From: Caenorhabditis remanei
Taxonomy: Eukaryota > Nematoda > Chromadorea > Rhabditida > Rhabditidae
NCBI RefSeq assembly: GCF_010183535.1
Contig: NC_071328.1
Coordinates: forward strand, 124,001-188,000
Direction of reading: 5' to 3'
Length of the DNA: 64,000 nt
The notes below the pieces were generated by a model. The model was not told where the DNA came from. It worked only from the letters and a program-made list of their open reading frames with translations, and did not search any database. A program made the position numbers and the translations under genes. This document shows positions 58,024 through 64,000 of the stretch, piece after piece (position 1 is the stretch's first letter; every line of letters begins with the position of its first letter).

Positions 58024-60168
58024 CTAATCCTCATCAGAATCGAGTTCTCCAACGTCTTCGTCAATATCGAACAAGTCCTCGTTGATGTCCATCTTTGCCA
58101 TCGCTGCAATTTTCGAAATTAGTTTTTTTTTCGCTGTTTTCTCAACTCCCTAGAGAGTGAGACACAGAGAAGCGGGGAGGTTTTGCGCTTTTTTTCTACA
58201 CGTGGTGATCGATTTTTGGAGAGAAAAATGGGGAGAGATAGAGTGATAAAAGTCTATTGAAACATCTCAGACAGGTGGGGGAATAAGTGGGGAGAGTGAT
58301 GTTTGAACTATGGCTTGTCCTCTCTTGATAACAGATATATTTGTATTGACGGGCAGTAAAAAAGGGAAAAAGGGGGAAAAAAGAACGAAAATGAAATTTC
58401 TGATTGAAAAAGCAAAAACTGAGTACTTTCCAATCGAATTTCAAGGAAATATCAACTTTTTTAAAAATCAATGAGCAAAAATTGCCTGTTTCTAGCATAC
58501 GAATAGGAGAGGCAAAGGGCTGAAAATGAGGTTTTCCTGAATTTCCGGAGAAAATGCTCAAAAATTCGAAGAAAATCGCTTTTTTCAAGAAAAAGTGCAA
58601 AATTTTGCTGATTATACAGAAGATTCAGCGAAAAAATCGTGAAAAATTAAATTTTCGGAGAGAATTTTCAGAAAAATAGGTTTCTAGTGAAAATTTTCCC
58701 CTTTTTCGCTCCAACAAACCTCCAGCAGTCGACGTAACAGCAGCCGATGAATTGCTCATTTGATTCGTCAACTCATCGTCCATTCCATCGAATTTGAAGA
58801 AGTTCGCGTCGATTTCGAACACTTTCTCGTTTTCCTATAATAAAAATTGGATTAAAACTGAAATTTTGGTTTAGATTCTTTTTACATCAACTTCCTCCTT
58901 CTCCATCTCAATATCTCCAGCCTCGTCGTCGTCATTATTGATGAGATTCGCGTCGAACAAGAACAAATCACGTCCGGACATACCGTTCTAAAACGATTTA
59001 GATCAATAAAAATTGAAAATTCATGACTTACATGCTTTCCAGACTTGATTTTGTCTCTTTTCGCCTTCAAATCTGCCTCTTCCTTCTCTTTTCGTTCTCT
59101 TAACTTCTTCTTCTTCCACGCAACGAATGTTTGAAGTGTTAATTTCGTCAAATCCTTTGAACTCAACGCGGCTCTCTGGAAATAAGATAATTTGGATTGT
59201 AAGAAAGGAAAATTCCAGATCTTTCTTCAAAATTACCTCTTTCTCAACCAACTCCTCAATACTAATTTCATCTTCCTTCTGCGCTTCCATCGCCTTTCTA
59301 TCCTTTTTCAGCACGTATCCCTCCGGTAGACAATGACGATACTGGCACTTGTCACCACCGTTAGGACACTCCCAGAACCATCCGTATTTATTGTTTTCAA
59401 CAGCTTCCAAGAAGTATTTGCAGACCTAGAAGAAAATGAGTATTTCGAAGGAAAACTCCTGATTTCTAGCGTTTTCCTGGCGTTTTTCTATGATTTTCAA
59501 GCGAAAAAACCGCATTTTTCGGGTGAAAACTTCAGATTTCTAGCGTTTTTCCATAATTTCTAGCTTGTTTTCAAGCCACATACAATATCAATGACATGTC
59601 CTCCTTTGTTCTTCTTGCTTACAACCTCAGCCAACTTGTCTTGGTCCCAGTTCTCGTTGGTCTCTGTAGAGAAAATATAGATTTTTGGCACTTTTTCATT
59701 AACTAACCATCCTTCTCAACCTCTCTACTATCAGCATACAAGTTCTTCTTCGCCGTCTTCTGCGCCACAGCCAAGTCGTGACTGAACTTGCACTTTGCTC
59801 CTTTTCCGCAGAGTCCTTGCTTGAAAAATACGCAGAGAAGGGATTTCGGGTCGACATCTGTTTTTACAATTCTTATATAATTTTTGTTACTGTTATACAT
59901 TTTGAGTACCTTTCGCGACTTTCTGCTCCACCGGCTTCAAAAGATTGGCAATATCCAAAAGCTCGTCTTTTTCCTTTTTTTTCGCGGCTTCTTGCTGTCG
60001 AACCAAGTCCATACGAGTGTTATTATTGCGGACTTGATTCTCGATTTGCGCCACAAATTTCTGGTTCTTATTTCCCTTTTTGTTCTTCAATCCGAACGTT
60101 TTGTCCTCGATCACCTTCTCCTTTCGCTTAGTTTCAGCCTTTTTGCTAGGCGCTTGTTTTGGCGGCAT
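58024..60168 (-). CDS. ZC3H15/DFRP1-like CCCH zinc-finger protein (DRG1 partner)
   Basis: Eight exons on the minus strand (60168-59910, 59857-59708, 59663-59584, 59425-59237, 59175-59032, 58987-58886, 58834-58720, 58103-58024) encode 372 aa, close to the human protein of 426. The N-terminus [12 protein letters not shown]...[15 protein letters not shown] is the family signature. There are two CCCH fingers: [19 protein letters not shown] (about residues 94-112) and [19 protein letters not shown]...CQYRH (about 165-195). The DFRP domain [18 protein letters not shown] lies near residue 235, and the C-terminus is acidic, ending GELDSDED. The human protein binds and stabilises the translation-associated GTPase DRG1 in the cytoplasm. 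The ATG lies 17 nt behind an ATTACAG acceptor (exon start 60185). Head-to-head with the SFT2-like gene, with about 400 bp between starts. Confidence 0.94.
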
Positions 60169-60565
60169 GATTAGGGGAGTGGGTTCTGTAATATTAGAGA
60201 ACTTTCAATTAAATTCAACATAAGAGAAAATTTTTAAGAAGAAAAGTTGAAGCCTCCTAAAGCACCCCATAACTAAACAATTTGTTATCGGAGGAGGTGG
60301 AAAACACATTTAACAAATAAAAGAAATATTATATAATCAGATTTAACGAAAAAAATCAATTAAAACTACTTTAAAACCTCTGGAAAAACCGGTTGAAATC
60401 GTGTTAATTTTTACAAAAAAATTCACGAGAAACGCGTCAGGAACACGGGAAATGCGCCAACCAGTCGGGTTGACGCACTATCGGATTTTGAGCTAAAAAT
60501 TCCAATAATTGAGATTTTCAGCTGTATTTTCAGCTCTATCACCAATATTTCTCGATTTTTCAGTA
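60169..60565. other. Divergent promoter region of CCCH and SFT2-like genes
   Basis: A 397-bp gap between two start codons on opposite strands. It is AT-rich, with a small GC-richer segment near 60431-60480 (CGGGAAATGCGCCAACCAGT). It should contain both promoters. A TTTTTCAG acceptor 2 nt before the plus-strand ATG indicates trans-splicing of that gene. Confidence 0.55.
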
Positions 60566-61976
60566 ATGTTCGGAAGTGTTCATCGAAACAGTGACCCGGA
60601 CAACCCGAATACACTCAATGGGCCCCGAATCTCTCAGGAAAATGAAGCGCAACCGGTAAGGCGTTCTTTTTTCGTGTTTCTTGATAAAAAAATAATAAAG
60701 AATGACTCAAAAAATGTATTTTTGTAGACAGTAACGACTGGAATGTCATGGGAACTCCGGGTGCAATCGTTCGTCGGTCTGTTCATCCTGTCGATTATCG
60801 CCAGTTTTTGTGTGAGTAATCGTGTTTTTAAGGTCAAAAATTGGAAAAATTTGCAAAATTCTTCAAATTTTCATGAAAATCGCGTTTCCACAGTTTTTTT
60901 TATTTGAAAAATCGCAAAATTCTGTCAACTTCCAGGCCATCGAACCTAAAAATAGTGAGATTTTTAGATATTAGATTTTTAAACAAAAATTGATGTGTTT
61001 AGCTCAAAACACCTGATTCTTGAGCTAAAATCGGTTTTTTTTTCAACAAGAAACTGAAATTTTACCAATTTTCAGGTGTTTTTGAGTCAAAAACTCGGGA
61101 TTTAAAAATTTTCAGGCTGAAAAATAGTGATTTTTAAGTCAGAAATGATTATTTTTAAATCTTAAGAACATTTATGACAAGTATGATTTTTAAAAATTAG
61201 TTTTCTACTTAAAAACTCAATTTTTCAACCGAAAAATCCCATTTCCTACAGACTTTCAAAATCTCGCCCCGGAATCAAAAATGTGCACAATTTTTTCACA
61301 AAACTTTTTTAAAGTTTTTGAAATTTTTATCAAGAATAATCAAATATCCTATGTATTTTTATCGAAAAACATTTGAAACAAATCAAAAAATTCGAACTTT
61401 TATACTGAGACCCGGCCCGTTGCAAGTCTGAAAGCCCGGCAAACTTTTTTGCTGAAATTTTTTCAATTTTTCCTCAAAAATTTGAGATTTAAACTTTGGC
61501 GCCAAATACCCGGGCCTTGACAAGTATTGGATAAAGTGACTAGTATGATTTACGATAATATAAAGATAAAAATCTAGTTTTTTTTGTTGCAAAACTCAAT
61601 TTTTTGATAAAAAATCTCATTTCCCCATCAATTCCCTCAATTCCTCTCTCTATTTTTCCAGGGTTCGTACCTCCTGCTGCTCACAAAAATCACTGGTTTC
61701 TGTATAATGACATCAATCAGTGCAATTCTCTCTCTCTCCTCAACTTGTTGCTTAATGGGTCCATGCGGTCAACTCAAGAAAATGTTTGATCGATCACGAT
61801 GGATCGCCTCCTCTCTTTACATTCTCTTCATTTTTCTCACTCTTATTTCTGGTTTATGGCTTAAAAATGCGCCGTTGGCTATTATTTGTACTGTTGGACA
61901 GTATATCGCTATGGCTTGGTACTCACTTTCATATATTCCTTATGCTCGGGAGGCTGTCGCCAAGATTTTCTTCTAA
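60566..61976 (+). CDS. SFT2 family vesicle-transport membrane protein
   Basis: Three exons (60566-60655, 60728-60811, 61662-61976) give 162 aa, the usual size of SFT2D1/SFT2D2. The start is fixed by TTTTTCAG 2 nt before the ATG. The soluble N-terminus is hydrophilic. It is followed by four membrane segments (about residues 40-62, 70-90, 103-122 and 127-148). The family signature STCCLMGPCGQLKKMFDRSR is in the loop after TM2, and the end WYSLSYIPYAREAV is characteristic. SFT2 proteins are Golgi/endosomal tetraspanning proteins implicated in retrograde transport and fusion of endosome-derived vesicles with the Golgi. Intron 2 is long (850 bp) and AT-rich, with many short TTTTCAG and AAAATC repeats but no gene. 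Confidence 0.92.
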
Positions 61977-62972
61977 TTTGACAGTTTTCTGCTGGAAATT
62001 GATGAAAAATTGATTTATTTCACTTGAAAACTCTTTTTTTTTGCTTTTTCCCAAAATTTTTCGGGAAATAGCCCCTAAAACTGTAAGAAATTCAATTTTC
62101 CCGAAATTTCTGTGAATTTCACCCTTTCTTCACTAATTTGTTTGCATTTCTCGGCAAAAAAACCGAATTTCCGCCTGAAAACTCCCATTTTCCCCGGTTG
62201 TGAGACCCCCCTTCCACCCATTCTCATTGTGATTCCCCTCCATTTTTTGTCATTTTTCCCCCCTCACTTTCCTTCTGAATCCCACGTCAACATCCGCATG
62301 ATCGCCCCACACCTTCATCTCATAATTCACCTTCTACTTCTTTGAAATTTGCCAATGCTTAAATTGTGTATAATGTGTAATATTGTATTTATTAAGAGAA
62401 AGAGATTCGAAAAACGAAACGCATATTGAATGAACATTTGAACGACTTTTCCTGTAAAAACCAACATTTTAGCCTGAAAATGAGGTATTTCAGTGAAATA
62501 ACAATTATTCAGTTTGTAAGACAAAATGAGGCAGAATGAGATAGAAAATATTGAATCAAGAAATTGAATGAGAACATGATGAGTTTCAGCCATTTTTCTA
62601 TATTTTTGACATTTTTTGTGGCTACAAATGTCAAAAACACGAGAAAATTCGCCGAAAGTGAACAGAAAATGAGAAAAAGTGCTTATAGAGTCCAAAAGGG
62701 TATTAACAAATAACAAAAACAAGCAGTAGAAAAAATATAAATTTAAGAAACAAAAAAACAAGTTTCAGTGAGTGAAACGATCCTAGAAATCAGAAAAAGT
62801 AGAAACAAGATGAGATAACTATGAATTAACCCAATTTTCTGCATTTCTGATTGTTTCACTGTCAAAAATGACAAAAAACTAATGTAATAATGAGAAAATT
62901 GGTATAATAATGAACAGAAAATGAGAACAGGTGCGTACAGAACACAAAAGAGAGAGGCATTTTTTTTTAAGT
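61977..62972. other. Convergent 3' flanks, no gene seen
   Basis: The 3' UTR of the SFT2-like gene and the 3' flank of the minus-strand gene at the window end. Frames such as 62327-62761 (minus) are hydrophobic, low complexity and unspliced; I do not accept them. Confidence 0.5.
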
Positions 62973-64000
62973 CTATGCATTTAGCATGTCGATAGATATC
63001 TTGAAGGCGGTGTTGAGCTTCTCCATTGAAATTTTCTGAAAATAAAAATTTAAATTTTTCAAATTTAAATTTCTAATATACAAACCTTATCCGTATCCTT
63101 TGTCAATTCTTCAATAATAACACTCAATTTCTTCAAAAACGGATCCATAATTGGGTGATTGACGGTCCCAGCGGCCAATTGGAGCATCGATGCGAAATCA
63201 CGGAGACTTTTCCAGTCTGTGTCCGGATGCTGATAGAATCTAGCATTTTTTGTGGTTACCATCAGAAGACTTTCGAGATTCAAGAGCAGGGCGAAGAGCG
63301 GCAATTTCTGGAATTTGAGAAATGGTTTGGGAATCCCAACTTGGGCTATAGTTTTATGAGTGAAACATGTGACTTTTAGACATTTTCAGTCATTTCTAGT
63401 CATTGTGAGCCAAAAATTTCAATTTTTTTTGATTTTTTGGACTGAAAATTTCAGACAAATGATATTTCAGTTCAAAAACGCTACTTTCTCGGGAAAATCA
63501 CTATAATGAGTCCTAATAGCAAAGAATGACTCAATTTCAGCAAAAATTAAAAATTAAATAAAAACGAAAAAAATGTTGAGGTATAATTTCAGACAAAAAA
63601 ATTTCAGCCAACATTTTTTTCTTAAAACCAGATTTTCAGCAGAATTTAGCAAAAACCGTCTATTTTTCAAACATTTTTCGAAAAAATTGAATTTAGGTAC
63701 AATTTCAAACAAAAAGGTCCAAAATTAATCGCTAGAATTTGATCCCGCCCACCGTATTTAGCGATTTTTGACGAAACATCAGCCAGGCCCCGCCTCTCTT
63801 TCTCCACACTCACCTCATCCTTCACACTCATTTTTTTGATCAAAAACTCGATTTCCGCATGCAATTCATTGAAAATCGGATGATTCAATGCGACAATGAA
63901 TGCACGAAGAACGCACAAATACCATTTGACAGAGGTAGACGATTCCTCAGAATATACTCGTGTCATTTCAGTTCTCTCCTTCGGTTCCTTGTCATTTTCT
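62973..64000 (-). CDS. Unrecognised helical protein, 3' part only
   Basis: Three exons on the minus strand (up to 64000..63814, 63307-63086, 63035-62973), phase 0 throughout. The first is open to the window edge, so the start lies outside: in-frame codons precede the ATG at 63966. The visible 150 or so residues are two similar helical blocks. Block one is LRAFIVALNHPIFNELHAEI followed by a basic K-K-M. Block two is LQLAAGTVNHPIMDPFLKKL followed by IIEEL. Both share a core A-x3-N-H-P-I. The protein ends DMLNA. No signal peptide, finger or enzyme motif. The repeated NHPI helix pair may be a small scaffold repeat; function unknown. Confidence 0.65.

Overview
The window is nematode DNA and almost certainly Caenorhabditis. 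It is AT-rich, its introns are mostly 40-60 bp with GTRAGT donors and TTTTCAG acceptors, many start codons sit just behind an unpaired TTTCAG acceptor (the signature of spliced-leader trans-splicing), and it encodes an EGO-1/RRF-1 type RNA-dependent RNA polymerase. The neighbouring DUSP, RdRP, BCKDH E1-beta and ZC3H15 genes suggest the equivalent of C. elegans chromosome I; I cannot name the species. All exon borders below were built by hand from splice signals, reading frame and exon phase.

Layout. 1-1.0 kb: a small acidic two-exon gene (-). 1.0-6.6 kb: no supported gene. 6.67-8.47 kb: a DEG/ENaC channel gene (+). 8.5-20.0 kb: a long gene-poor interval with foldback elements. 20.0-21.0 kb: a dual-specificity phosphatase (+). 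21.7-28.3 kb: a full-length 16-exon RdRP (+) with two hairpin-forming introns. 29.8-53.0 kb: three large paralogous genes, called here GZF-1 (+), GZF-2 (+) and GZF-3 (-). 53.4-53.7 kb: a small membrane protein (-). 54.5-57.4 kb: branched-chain 2-oxoacid dehydrogenase E1 beta (-). 58.0-60.2 kb: a ZC3H15/DFRP1-like CCCH protein (-), divergent from an SFT2-family membrane protein (+, 60.6-62.0 kb). 63.0-64.0 kb: the 3' part of an unrecognised gene (-) that runs off the window.

The most interesting content is the GZF cluster beside the RdRP. Each protein starts with a segment that reads as a divergent GYF domain, followed by seven to nine U1-type zinc-finger modules (C-x2-C-x12ish-H-x5-H), most of them framed by a P-x-[VI]-P-[LM]-[LF]-D linker and a [FW]-W helix. 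GZF-1 also carries five PPG[LI] motifs, the ligand class of SMY2/GIGYF-type GYF domains. GZF-2 and GZF-3 end in CaaX-like tetrapeptides (CKIM and CIIM), and GZF-1 does not. GZF-2 has a one-base frameshift in an otherwise phase-perfect 34-exon model. All three genes share a GC-rich octamer GCGTCGCG (either orientation) 175-210 bp before the start codon. I do not recognise this family from the literature.

Mobile DNA is abundant: at least ten inverted-repeat (MITE/foldback) elements. Two of them share CAAGGGAA ends and TTA target duplications, and one of these carries a tRNA-like Pol III promoter in both arms.
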